Below, in pieces: positions 1 to 7,322 of a stretch of 9,053 bases of DNA; position 1 is the stretch's first letter, and every line of letters starts with the position of its first letter. The notes under the pieces were generated by a model, which ran no database searches, was not told where the DNA came from, and worked only from the letters and a program-made list of their open reading frames with translations. The position numbers and the translations under genes are program-made. Source of the stretch: Moraxellaceae bacterium UBA2031 (GTDB lineage Bacteria > Pseudomonadota > Gammaproteobacteria > Pseudomonadales > Moraxellaceae); contig DDBN01000036.1 of NCBI GenBank assembly GCA_002333145.1, forward strand, positions 1 to 9,053, given 5' to 3'.

Positions 1-2633
1 GACAGCGCATACAGCGCTGGCGCTTGAGCACCCGATATGCGCTCTTCATAGGACTGACCCGACCATTCGTAACCAAAGCCCGGCGGCAATTTTGCAAAAA
101 GTGCCTCCATCTCAGCCATGGCATCACCGGTACTGAGCCCCGGCGCCGCATTACCGGCCAGCTTTACCGATGGAAAGCCGTTATAACGCTCCAGACGTGG
201 CGAACCCATCACCCACTTTGCCGTAGCAAATGTCGAGAAAGGTACCATTGTCCCACTGCTGTTACGCACACGCAGGGCCAGAATATCTTCCGGCAACATG
301 CGCTCGGGAGCATCACCCTGCACCAGCACCTTCTGCACACGACCTGCTCGCACAAAATCGTTCACATACGATGAGCCAAACATAACGCCCAGCGTGGTAT
401 TGATGTCGGTCATCTGCAAACCCAATGCACGGGCTTTTTCACGATCCACATCCACCTGTAGCTGCGGCGCATCTTCCTGTCCTTCCGGGCGCAGACCCAC
501 CACCACTTTGCTCTGGGACGCTAAACCCAACATCATGTTACGTGCTTCGACTAGCTTCTCATGGCCAAGGCCACTGCGGTCCTGCAGACGAAAATCAAAG
601 CCCGATGAATTACCCAACTCCGGAATCGGCGGCGGATTCAGCGGAAAGATGATGGCATCCTTCACACTCATGAAATATCCGAAGGCGCGACCCACCACAG
701 AAGAGACATGCGAATCCGGCGTCGTGCGTTCTTCCCATGGCTTAAGCGTCGCAAAGGCGATGCCGCCGTTCTGGCCACGGCCAAAGAAGCTAAAGCCGGC
801 AACCGTCACCACCGTGTCGACATTGGTTTCCTTCTCAACGTAATAGTTTTCCAGTTGACCCAGCACTTTCAGCGTACGCTCTTGCGTAGCACCGGTAGGC
901 AGCATGATGACACTCAGGAAGTAGCCCTGATCCTCTTCCGGCAGAAAGGACGACGGCAGCCGCGTAAACAACAAGCCCACGGCCACTACAATCAGTACAT
1001 AAATCACCATATAGCGACCTGCCTTACCAAGCATGCGCGCCACTACGCCTTGATACCCCGTGGTTGTGCGCGCAAAACCACGATTAAACCAACCAAAAAA
1101 TCCTTTCTTCTCGTGCTGCTGCCCTTTGGCAATCGGCCTCAACAAAGTGGCACACAAAGCCGGTGTCAGCGTCAGTGCCAGCAGTGCAGAGAATGAAATC
1201 GAGGCAACCAGAGAGAGAGAAAACTGGCGATAGATGTTACCCACCGATCCTGAGAAGAACGCCATGGGAATAAACACGGCGACCAGCACCAACGTCATGC
1301 CGATAATGGCCCCGGAAATCTGACCCATTGCCTTGCGAGTGGCCTCGCGGGGCGGCAGCCCCTCTTCCACCATAATACGTTCGACGTTTTCCACCACCAC
1401 GATGGCATCGTCCACCAGAATACCAATCGCCAACACCATACCAAACATGGTGAGCACGTTGATGGAGAAACCAAACACCAGCATGACGGCCATGGTCCCC
1501 AACAATGCTACCGGCACCACAATGGTAGGAATAAGCGTGGCACGCAGGTTTTGCAAAAAGAGGTACATCACCAAAAAGACAAGAATGATGGCTTCGATCA
1601 GGGTTTTCACCACTTCTTCGATCGATATCTTGACGAACTTTGAGGTGTCGTAAGGTATCTCGTAATTCATCCCCTCTGGAAAGTAAGGACTCAGCTCAGC
1701 CATCTTTGCTCTTACCGCGGTTGCTGTGGCCAGTGCATTTGCAGACGGCGCCAACTTAACGCCCAGACCTGCCACTGGCTTACCGTTCAAGCGTGCTTCC
1801 ACCGAGTAATCTGCTGCACCCAACTCAACACGAGCCACATCGCTTAAGCGAACCACCGACCCATCCGGATTGGCGCGCAGGATGATGTTGCCAAATTGCT
1901 CGGGCGATGACAGACGAGACTCCGGCACAATCACCGTGGCATTAAGATCCTGCCCTGCCACAGCCGGCAGACCGCCCAATGCGCCACCCGCTACCTGCAT
2001 ATTCTGGTCACGGATAGCGGCCGTTACGTCCGCTGGCGTCATCTTAAGACCCGTCAGCCGTGCCGGATTTAGCCAGATTCGCATCGCATATTCGGAACCG
2101 AACAACGTGATATCACCCACGCCTTCCACACGTCGCAGCGGATCCAGAATACTGGCACTGGCGTAGTTAGCCAGATCGGTACGTGTCAGTTTGCCATCCG
2201 TATTAGCCAGAATAACGAACATCAAAAAATTGTTGCCGGCTTTATCGACTCGAACGCCCTGCGAACGCACTTCTGATGGCAGCCGCGACTCCACTCGCTT
2301 CAGCCGGTTCTGTACTTCCACGCTGGCCAAATCGATATCCATGCCCGACTTGAATGCCAGCGTGATGTTGGCTGAACCCGAGGACTCCGAGGTGGAGTAC
2401 ATGTATTGCAGGCCTTCAGCGCCATTCATTTCCTGCTCAATGACCGAGGTCACCGTGTCTTCAACCGTCTGCGCAGAGGCACCCGGATACGTCGCAGAAA
2501 TAGCAATAGTCGGCGGGGCAATTGAAGGGTATTGAGATACCGGTAAGCTGCGTATAGACAGCAACCCCGCCAGCACAATGATTAACGCAATCACCCAGGC
2601 AAATACCGGACGATCCACAAAAAACTTAGCCAT
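1..2633 (-). CDS. RND multidrug efflux permease, HAE1 family (AcrB/MexB-like), C-terminus cut off by window edge
   Basis: This is the inner-membrane proton/drug antiporter of a tripartite efflux pump. 877 residues are visible out of roughly 1,030-1,050 usual for the family, and the frame is open to the left edge with no internal stop. It begins MAKFFVDRPVFAWVIA, the usual HAE1 N-terminus with TM1. The TM4 motif GILVDDAIVVVENVER carries the two proton-relay aspartates at D408 and D409 (AcrB D407/D408). The periplasmic switch loop GFSFFGRGQN has F614 and F616 (AcrB F615/F617). The visible part ends at APALYAL, the start of TM7, so the rest of the relay (AcrB K940, R971, T978) lies outside the window. 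The ATG follows an AGGAG Shine-Dalgarno at 2643-2647 with a 9-nt spacer, 15 nt after the adaptor stop, so the two genes share an operon. Family and role are firm from sequence resemblance. Substrates cannot be read from the sequence, so no symbol is given. Confidence 0.96.
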   Translation of the reverse strand, partial: MAKFFVDRPVFAWVIALIIVLAGLLSIRSLPVSQYPSIAPPTIAISATYPGASAQTVEDTVTSVIEQEMNGAEGLQYMYSTSESSGSANITLAFKSGMDIDLASVEVQNRLKRVESRLPSEVRSQGVRVDKAGNNFLMFVILANTDGKLTRTDLANYASASILDPLRRVEGVGDITLFGSEYAMRIWLNPARLTGLKMTPADVTAAIRDQNMQVAGGALGGLPAVAGQDLNATVIVPESRLSSPEQFGNIILRANPDGSVVRLSDVARVELGAADYSVEARLNGKPVAGLGVKLAPSANALATATAVRAKMAELSPYFPEGMNYEIPYDTSKFVKISIEEVVKTLIEAIILVFLVMYLFLQNLRATLIPTIVVPVALLGTMAVMLVFGFSINVLTMFGMVLAIGILVDDAIVVVENVERIMVEEGLPPREATRKAMGQISGAIIGMTLVLVAVFIPMAFFSGSVGNIYRQFSLSLVASISFSALLALTLTPALCATLLRPIAKGQQHEKKGFFGWFNRGFARTTTGYQGVVARMLGKAGRYMVIYVLIVVAVGLLFTRLPSSFLPEEDQGYFLSVIMLPTGATQERTLKVLGQLENYYVEKETNVDTVVTVAGFSFFGRGQNGGIAFATLKPWEERTTPDSHVSSVVGRAFGYFMSVKDAIIFPLNPPPIPELGNSSGFDFRLQDRSGLGHEKLVEARNMMLGLASQSKVVVGLRPEGQEDAPQLQVDVDREKARALGLQMTDINTTLGVMFGSSYVNDFVRAGRVQKVLVQGDAPERMLPEDILALRVRNSSGTMVPFSTFATAKWVMGSPRLERYNGFPSVKLAGNAAPGLSTGDAMAEMEALFAKLPPGFGYEWSGQSYEERISGAQAPALYAL

Positions 2634-2648
2634 TAGTATCGGCTCCTA

Positions 2649-3827
2649 TTATTTGGCAGCCGGCGCTGCAGGGGCAGTCGCGGCATTACCAAACGGAATG
2701 GCCTTAGCAGGGGCACCTGGCTGTACTTTCTGCAGGCCTTCAACAATCACCTGCTCGCCGCCCTTGAGGCCATCGGTAATCACCCACACATCACCCTGGG
2801 CTGCACCAGTCGTTACCGGCTGCACAGCTACCACGCCGTCACGCACCAGCATCACGAACGCGCCTTGTGGCCCGCGCTGTACGCCGCGCTGAGGAACCGT
2901 AATACCTTTCTCGGCAACCGCCTGCTGCACACGCACACGCACAAACATGCCGGGCAGCAAAAAGTCGTCAGGATTAGGCACTTCGGCACGTAACGCTACC
3001 GTACCGGTTGTAGGATCAACCGCCAGATCAGAGAACAGCAGCTTGCCAACATGTGGATACGCTGTACCGTCCTCCATCACCACCTGAACTTCCGCCTGCT
3101 TGCCGATGGTTTTGAGCTGACCGGATTCCAGCGCCTTGCGCAAACGCAACAGCTCCGTACTCGACTGAGTGAAATTTACATAAAGTGGATTAACCTGCTG
3201 AATCAGTGCCAATGGGGTCGCTTCACCCTGTCCGACCAGCGCACCTTCTGTAACGAGAGCACGACCGATACGACCGGAAATAGGCGCACGCACGGTGGCG
3301 TAGTCTAAATTGAGACGCGCAGACTCCAACGCCGATTTTGCCGCCTGCACATCGGCCTGAGTGGCACGAGCATTGGCCATCGCCGAATCAAAGTCCTGCT
3401 GACTGATCATTTTTTTGCCGATCAGCGACTGGGCACGCTCTTCACGCAGTTTCGCCTCCATCTGTGCCGCTTCGGCACGGGCGACAGCCGCACGGGCACT
3501 GTCATACGCCGCTCGATACGGTGCTGCATCTATGCGATAGAGCACATCACCTGCGCGCACATCGGAGCCTTCACGAAAAAGACGCTCCAGAACGATACCC
3601 GACACACGCGCACGCACATCGGCCGTGCGCAGAGCCTCAAGGCGACCTGGCAGCTCTGAGGTCAGCGAGAGTTGGCCTGGCGTAACGGTAATAACCCCTA
3701 CTTCGGCGGGGGGCATTCCACCCGCACCACCACCGGCGGGAGCCGACTTGTTATCGCCACAGCCGGCCAGAGTGGCCGCCATGATCACAGTAGAAAACGC
3801 GGAAAGAAAAAGAGTCCTGTGACGCAT
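2649..3827 (-). CDS. RND efflux periplasmic adaptor (membrane fusion) lipoprotein, AcrA/MexA-like
   Basis: This lipoprotein links the RND permease to an outer-membrane channel. The 392 residues compare with about 380-400 for AcrA/MexA. The N-terminus is a lipoprotein signal ending in the lipobox L20-A-G-C23. The residue after Cys is Gly, not Asp, so inner-membrane retention would not follow the classical Asp+2 rule. Residues 66-100 form the first half of the biotinyl-lipoyl-like domain (RVSGIV, EGSDVRAGDVLYRID). Residues about 103-173 are an Ala/Glu/Arg-rich alpha-helical hairpin. Its tip carries R131-x3-L135-x6-S142, the R-x3-L-x6-S motif known from TolC-docking adaptors. Residues 176-210 complete the lipoyl domain (VRAPISGRIG), followed by the beta-barrel and membrane-proximal domains, with a Pro/Ala-rich tail. 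The ATG has AGGAG at 3834-3838, 6 nt upstream. It is the first gene of the pump operon. Confidence 0.96.
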   Translation of the reverse strand: MRHRTLFLSAFSTVIMAATLAGCGDNKSAPAGGGAGGMPPAEVGVITVTPGQLSLTSELPGRLEALRTADVRARVSGIVLERLFREGSDVRAGDVLYRIDAAPYRAAYDSARAAVARAEAAQMEAKLREERAQSLIGKKMISQQDFDSAMANARATQADVQAAKSALESARLNLDYATVRAPISGRIGRALVTEGALVGQGEATPLALIQQVNPLYVNFTQSSTELLRLRKALESGQLKTIGKQAEVQVVMEDGTAYPHVGKLLFSDLAVDPTTGTVALRAEVPNPDDFLLPGMFVRVRVQQAVAEKGITVPQRGVQRGPQGAFVMLVRDGVVAVQPVTTGAAQGDVWVITDGLKGGEQVIVEGLQKVQPGAPAKAIPFGNAATAPAAPAAK

Positions 3828-3853
3828 GGTGCGCTCCTGGAGTGGGAATTCAA

Positions 3854-3879
3854 TAAACCGTAAGACTGCTTACAGATTA
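3854..3879. promoter_or_regulatory. Imperfect 26-bp palindrome upstream of the efflux operon, possible operator
   Basis: The core is GTAAG-ACTG-CTTAC (3860-3873), a perfect 5-bp inverted repeat around 4 bases. Extending outwards, further pairs match at 3858/3875 and 3854-3856/3877-3879, so 9 of 13 positions are dyad-symmetric. It lies 26 nt upstream of the adaptor start codon, where local repressors of RND pumps (TetR/AcrR or MarR types) often bind. The arms are A/T-rich and no T-run follows, so it does not look like a terminator. The operator role is inferred only. No regulator gene is visible next to it, and I found no convincing -35/-10 pair here. Confidence 0.35.
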
Positions 3880-4070
3880 GGGCAGTTCGACTACTTGCTC
3901 ATGGCAAACAGATAAACAGCAGAACACGGCCAACCCTTGGGTCAGCCACAAGATAGCGGAAGCTAGCATTCACGCTGTTTGAAAAAAAGCGGACAAGCGC
4001 CTGAGCGGGCATCCTGAAACAGAAACCGAACACCATTCCCATGTGCTTAGCGTGGAAATAGCCTGCCACC
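3880..4070. other. Intergenic stretch between PCu(A)C gene and efflux operon
   Basis: No credible gene is present. An 89-codon minus-strand frame (3899-4168) runs through this stretch into the PCu(A)C gene but resembles no family I know. On the minus strand, downstream of the copper chaperone, there is a run of seven T residues (complement of 3982-3988) preceded by GC-rich sequence. That sequence contains direct AGCGG-type repeats, not a good inverted repeat, so it is at best a poor intrinsic terminator. Transcription from the slt-sco-PCu(A)C unit might therefore continue into the efflux operon. Confidence 0.5.
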
Positions 4071-4553
4071 TCAGTGTTGGTGGTGATGACTCTCTGCGCC
4101 AGTGGCCATTGGTGCAGGCGGCAGCGATCGCACTTCTGCCTCCACCAACTGCTTGCCCGCTTTCTCAAAGCGCAGCTCCAGACTCACCTTTTGGCCATAC
4201 CGCAGTGGCTGACGCAGGCTAATCAGCATCATGTGCAAGCTACCCGGCGTAAACTCGACCCGTTTCCCCGCCTGCACCGCTAGGCTCGCCACAGGCCGCA
4301 TACGCAACATGCCATTTGCCAAACTGGTTTCATGCAATTCCACGACTTCCGCTGCCGGCGTACTGGCCCCTAGTAACACATCATCTTGCTCACCCCCCAC
4401 AAGGGTGATGTAAGCCACCGCATTGCGCGACACCGAAGGTGGCTCCGGCACCCAAGCATCCGTCATTCGTATGGCTGCTGGCCCTGCAACAGCTGCTCCA
4501 GCAAAGGAAACCAGCAAGGGAAACAGCACAAACTTATTCAACATACTCATCAT
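4071..4553 (-). CDS. Periplasmic copper chaperone PCu(A)C (DUF461 family)
   Basis: PCu(A)C proteins bind Cu(I) in the periplasm and, with Sco, help load the CuA centre of cytochrome c oxidase subunit II. The 160-residue precursor has an N-terminal signal peptide, probably cleaved after A23 (AVA|GP). The mature part is a single cupredoxin-like domain (starting RMTDAWVPEPPS) and carries the exact family ligand pattern H74-x10-M85-x21-H107-x-M109. The protein ends with a short His-rich tail, SHHHQH, which could add a second metal-binding site as seen in some family members. ATG codons occur at residues 1, 2 and 4. The GAGG at 4559-4562 is 5 nt from the first and 8 nt from the second, so residue 2 (4550) is an equally good start. 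It lies 11 nt after the Sco stop and is the last gene of the unit. Confidence 0.93.
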   Translation of the reverse strand: MMSMLNKFVLFPLLVSFAGAAVAGPAAIRMTDAWVPEPPSVSRNAVAYITLVGGEQDDVLLGASTPAAEVVELHETSLANGMLRMRPVASLAVQAGKRVEFTPGSLHMMLISLRQPLRYGQKVSLELRFEKAGKQLVEAEVRSLPPAPMATGAESHHHQH

Positions 4554-4558
4554 GCAGG

Positions 4559-4562
4559 CCTC
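4559..4562 (-). promoter_or_regulatory. Ribosome binding site of the PCu(A)C gene
   Basis: GAGG on the minus strand lies immediately after the Sco stop codon, in TAAATGAGG. Spacing is 5 nt to the first ATG (4553), 8 nt to the second (4550) and 14 nt to the third (4544). This favours one of the first two start codons. The position in the short gap supports co-translation with the upstream Sco gene. Confidence 0.55.
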
Positions 4563-4564
4563 AT

Positions 4565-5188
4565 TTATTCCCAGCGACCAGCCGCCAGTAGTGTTTGCAC
4601 ATCCCGACTGATGTCGGTGGTAGGAGTCCGGCTGTCGTAAAGCTTGCGCACCCGGCCCTGCATATCCAGCAAATAGATGTAATCACTGTGGGCAAAGCCA
4701 TACCCTGCAGCAGAACCCGTGTCTTCCTTCATATAAACAGCACCGTATTGACGCGCGACAGTAGCAATTTCTGCCTCTGTTCCGGTCGCTCCGATAATGT
4801 CTGGATGAAAGTGAGAAACATACTCCTTGAGCACCCCCACTGTATCGCGGGACGGATCAAAGGAGACAAAAACAACCTGCGTGCGGGCCGCGTCATCCCT
4901 TAACTCTGTCATTACCTGTCGTAACCGGGCCAGCACCATGGGGCACACATCAGGACAGGTCGCAAAGCCAAAATTCAGCAATACCACCTTGCCCCGTAGC
5001 TCGCGCGTGTCCAGTGGGGAACCTTGTGTGGATGGCAAGATAAAATCACCGCCCATGCGAGTATTTACCGGCAACGCTTCGGCCGCACGACTAATCTGAA
5101 GGTAACGCCAACCTGCTACCAGGCTCGCCAGCACCACAAGAAGAATGACTGCCAGAGCAACTGTGCGCGCTATCCGAGCATTTTTCAT
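4565..5188 (-). CDS. Sco1/SenC/PrrC family copper-binding thioredoxin-fold protein
   Basis: Sco proteins are membrane-anchored periplasmic copper or thiol-disulfide proteins that mature the CuA site of cytochrome c oxidase. The 207 residues start with a short basic segment and one hydrophobic helix (about residues 8-26) that acts as an uncleaved anchor. A thioredoxin-like domain follows. The copper-binding C78-P-D-V-C82 sits in the typical context GKVVLLNFGFATCPDVCP. The conserved third ligand is H167 in GFAHSDYIYLLD. The family motif DPSRDT is at residues 111-116. All three copper ligands are present, so it should be functional. Its ATG overlaps the slt stop as ATGA (5185-5188), and no strong Shine-Dalgarno precedes it, which fits translational coupling. 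The adjacent PCu(A)C gene supports the copper-delivery role. A pure thiol-reductase function is the main alternative. Confidence 0.95.
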   Translation of the reverse strand: MKNARIARTVALAVILLVVLASLVAGWRYLQISRAAEALPVNTRMGGDFILPSTQGSPLDTRELRGKVVLLNFGFATCPDVCPMVLARLRQVMTELRDDAARTQVVFVSFDPSRDTVGVLKEYVSHFHPDIIGATGTEAEIATVARQYGAVYMKEDTGSAAGYGFAHSDYIYLLDMQGRVRKLYDSRTPTTDISRDVQTLLAAGRWE

Positions 5189-7146
5189 GGAGAGGCTACC
5201 TGCATCGTTTCATCACCGGTCATTTGACTTGAATCGATAACCGCCTGTTTGTTACGCGGCGGAATCACACCCAGTCGCGTTGTCAGTGCCAGTCGATTTT
5301 CACCAAACGTCATGCTGTATGCCACGGCATTCGCCATGACTTTTTTCACATAATCACGCGTTTCAAAAAACGGAATACTTTCCACATAAATCGCTGCTTC
5401 CATTGGTGCATCCAATGGTTGCCATGCTCGTGCACGACCGGGGCCCGCGTTATAACCCGCCGTCGCCAGCACCGGCTGATTGCTGAGAGACTCCAACACA
5501 TGCTTCATGTAATAGGTTCCCAATTGCACATTGGCACCCACCTCATTCACCATGCCCGCGTGGTACTTAATCCCCATTCGATTTGCCACCCACTGCGCCG
5601 TAGCAGGCATTACCTGCATCAGCCCGCCCGCGCCGACCGAAGACCGGGCCACGGCCACAAAACGGCTTTCCTGGCGAATAAGCCCATATACCCAGGCTTC
5701 ATCCAGCTTCAAATCTTGGGCATACCCACGGGTCACTTCCCGGTAGGGGGCCAAGTAACGCAAATTGTAGTTGTGCAGGCGTTTAGTGCGATCAGCCGCG
5801 TAGATGGCCCGGTCATACCACCCGGCTTCATTAGCCGCCTCGGCAGCTGCCAATAACAACCGATCATCCGCACCACGTATCGACCAGTTCCATTCACGCA
5901 CCGCTTCCGTACGAAAGCCCAGACGATTAAGCGTCAGTGCTCGCTGCAAGCCGTCATGGCCACTTGCCAAACGACGATCTTCATCAGTGATGCTATAGGC
6001 CGATGTGGTCGGCCCCATGAGCGGCCCTAGACGATCACGCGCCAACAGCCCGTAATAATCATCATCCAGACTGAGCGTTGCGAAAATTTTATTGGCACCC
6101 GCCGCCGCTTTACGCACTTCCAAAGCACGTGCTTCCCAGTACTGCCACGACCGCTGCTGGCGGGCGGCATCACTTAACTGTCGAATGCTGCGCAGCACTA
6201 ACTCCCAGTTCTCTGCACGCAGTGCCATGCGAAGACGTGACTCTATGGCCTCGTCTGTCCATCCGGTACGGCCATCACTTTTCGCCATCCACTCCAAGGC
6301 CCGTGAATCCAGCTTGCGCGATGCCACCAGCCCTAATTGCTGCCATGCCGCCGCAGATGGTTCATCGCCCAGACGCAACTGCAAACGCTCAAGACGCGCC
6401 GCCGCACCGTCAACATCCGTGCGCGCCAACCGCACAAGCGCAAAAACGGCCAATTCACGGTCCAGCCGAGAGTCTGTTGAAACCTTATCCAAATACTTTG
6501 CCGGATTGGCCACAAGTGCCTGCAAGTCACTGGCCGACACGGTACGGCCCAACTGGCCCGCCAAATGCCGCGCCAGCCCCTGTGCATTGGCCAACAGCGC
6601 CAAACGCAAACGCGCCCAGCGATCTGCATCGGTCAACGCGGAAGAGGCCTGGAGCGAATCAAGAATGGCATTACAGGCCGATGGCAGGTCTTTGGCTGTC
6701 ATCCACAGCGTGTCACGGGCTTCGGCCAGCACCTTGCTGTCGCCTGCCTGCAGTCGTGCCGAATAGGAATAACAGCGTAAATCCTGCGAAGGGGTATCTA
6801 ACAGCAAGGCATACTGCTGCCGGAACAGAGGCCAATCCCCTTTCCTGCCGAGCACCGCCAGCCACTCCGACCGCAGCTTCTCGACCAGCCACGCGCCTTG
6901 GTAATACTTCAGGAACGGCAGCATTTGCTCAGGCGTTGCCGTCTCCACTTGTCGGGTCAGCAGCCAGTAGCGCGGATAAATGCCAAGGGGGTCCCGTGAC
7001 AACGCCTCGGCTTTTTCAGCCACAGTGCGGTTATCGCCATTTCGGTAGGCCTCACGGGCCAGTATAAAATCGGGATTAGCCACCGCAGACAGGGATACTG
7101 CCATCCCCAACGCCGCGATTACTCCCCGCCAGAATCCTGCTTGCAC
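5185..7146 (-). CDS. slt: Soluble lytic murein transglycosylase (Slt70-like)
   Basis: This periplasmic enzyme cleaves the MurNAc-GlcNAc bond of peptidoglycan, forming 1,6-anhydroMurNAc ends. The 653 residues match Slt70 (about 645). A signal peptide is followed by a likely cleavage site after A23 (AVA|NP). Residues about 24-450 are a long, Ala/Leu/Arg-rich helical region as expected for the superhelical U and linker domains. The lysozyme-like SLT domain covers about 475-600. The catalytic glutamate is E493 in IRQESRF, followed by G508-LMQVMPATAQ and the GYNAGPG motif at 564-570. The start is GTG, supported by an AAGGAG at 7153-7158 six nt upstream and by the signal peptide that begins right there. 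It heads the unit with sco (4-nt overlap) and the PCu(A)C gene. A long plus-strand open frame opposite it (6078-7067) is a codon-composition shadow. Confidence 0.95.
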   Translation of the reverse strand: MQAGFWRGVIAALGMAVSLSAVANPDFILAREAYRNGDNRTVAEKAEALSRDPLGIYPRYWLLTRQVETATPEQMLPFLKYYQGAWLVEKLRSEWLAVLGRKGDWPLFRQQYALLLDTPSQDLRCYSYSARLQAGDSKVLAEARDTLWMTAKDLPSACNAILDSLQASSALTDADRWARLRLALLANAQGLARHLAGQLGRTVSASDLQALVANPAKYLDKVSTDSRLDRELAVFALVRLARTDVDGAAARLERLQLRLGDEPSAAAWQQLGLVASRKLDSRALEWMAKSDGRTGWTDEAIESRLRMALRAENWELVLRSIRQLSDAARQQRSWQYWEARALEVRKAAAGANKIFATLSLDDDYYGLLARDRLGPLMGPTTSAYSITDEDRRLASGHDGLQRALTLNRLGFRTEAVREWNWSIRGADDRLLLAAAEAANEAGWYDRAIYAADRTKRLHNYNLRYLAPYREVTRGYAQDLKLDEAWVYGLIRQESRFVAVARSSVGAGGLMQVMPATAQWVANRMGIKYHAGMVNEVGANVQLGTYYMKHVLESLSNQPVLATAGYNAGPGRARAWQPLDAPMEAAIYVESIPFFETRDYVKKVMANAVAYSMTFGENRLALTTRLGVIPPRNKQAVIDSSQMTGDETMQVASP

Positions 7147-7152
7147 ACACAG

Positions 7153-7158
7153 CTCCTT
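7153..7158 (-). promoter_or_regulatory. Ribosome binding site deciding the GTG start of slt
   Basis: AAGGAG on the minus strand, 6 nt before the GTG at 7146. There is no ATG nearby that keeps the signal peptide intact. The next in-frame ATG is residue 15, in the middle of the hydrophobic core, so the GTG is the likely start. Confidence 0.75.
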
Positions 7159-7171
7159 TACTTGACCGCCT

Positions 7172-7200
7172 AGGATACGGGGCCAAGGCCGCTGGGTGAA
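7172..7200 (-). promoter_or_regulatory. Candidate sigma70 promoter for slt-sco-PCu(A)C
   Basis: On the minus strand, TTCACC (complement of 7195-7200) and TATCCT (complement of 7172-7177) are separated by exactly 17 nt. Each matches its consensus hexamer at 4 of 6 positions. The -10 box ends 25 nt upstream of the GTG start, leaving room for a short leader with the AAGGAG site. It is a plausible but unproven promoter. The spacer contains the symmetric GGCCAAGGCC (7181-7190), of unknown relevance. Confidence 0.4.
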
Positions 7201-7271
7201 CCGGCATTTGGTCTGCTTTTGTGTCCGTCGCCCAAAGACCGATGCGTCTGTCCCCTGCCCCTCAGCATCGC

Positions 7272-7277
7272 TATAAT
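7272..7277 (+). promoter_or_regulatory. Consensus -10 box of the miaB promoter
   Basis: A perfect TATAAT in the context GCTATAATGCGCGCC lies 45 nt upstream of the chosen miaB ATG. No good -35 box is present at 16-18 nt (the region around 7248-7254 reads CTGTCCC), so the promoter may depend mainly on its perfect -10. It also argues that translation does not begin further upstream at the in-frame GTG at 7221. Confidence 0.6.
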
Positions 7278-7322
7278 GCGCGCCTGTTTTGCCCCTCTCG
7301 CTACACGGTGACCGGTACGGCC

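Noticed and set aside
298..843. 181-codon plus-strand frame opposite the RND permease
   Set aside because: It lies wholly within the permease coding region on the other strand, has Ser/Pro/Arg-rich composition, and no recognisable domain or ribosome site.
1..3827. Heavy-metal (CusBA-type) efflux system, suggested by the nearby copper genes
   Set aside because: The permease wording, including VFAWVIALIIV, GILVDDAIVVVENVER and GFSFFGRGQN, matches HAE1 drug pumps. The adaptor lacks the Met-rich N-terminus of CusB. Proximity to copper chaperones alone is not evidence of metal export.
3981..4013. Intrinsic terminator after the PCu(A)C gene
   Set aside because: There is a T-run on the minus strand, but the preceding GC-rich segment holds direct repeats, not inverted ones. 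I could pair only about 3 bp next to it.
3899..4168. 89-codon minus-strand frame spanning the gap and the end of the PCu(A)C gene
   Set aside because: It overlaps the conserved chaperone in another frame, has no recognisable motif, and its length is expected by chance.
6078..7067. 329-codon open frame on the plus strand opposite slt
   Set aside because: It is fully antisense to a well-supported slt gene. Its product is low-complexity Pro/Ala/His/Thr-rich and resembles no family, typical of a shadow frame in GC-biased codons.
7181..7190. GGCCAAGGCC symmetric element in the slt/miaB intergenic region
   Set aside because: It consists of two self-complementary GGCC tetramers, common by chance in GC-rich DNA, with no further symmetry around it.
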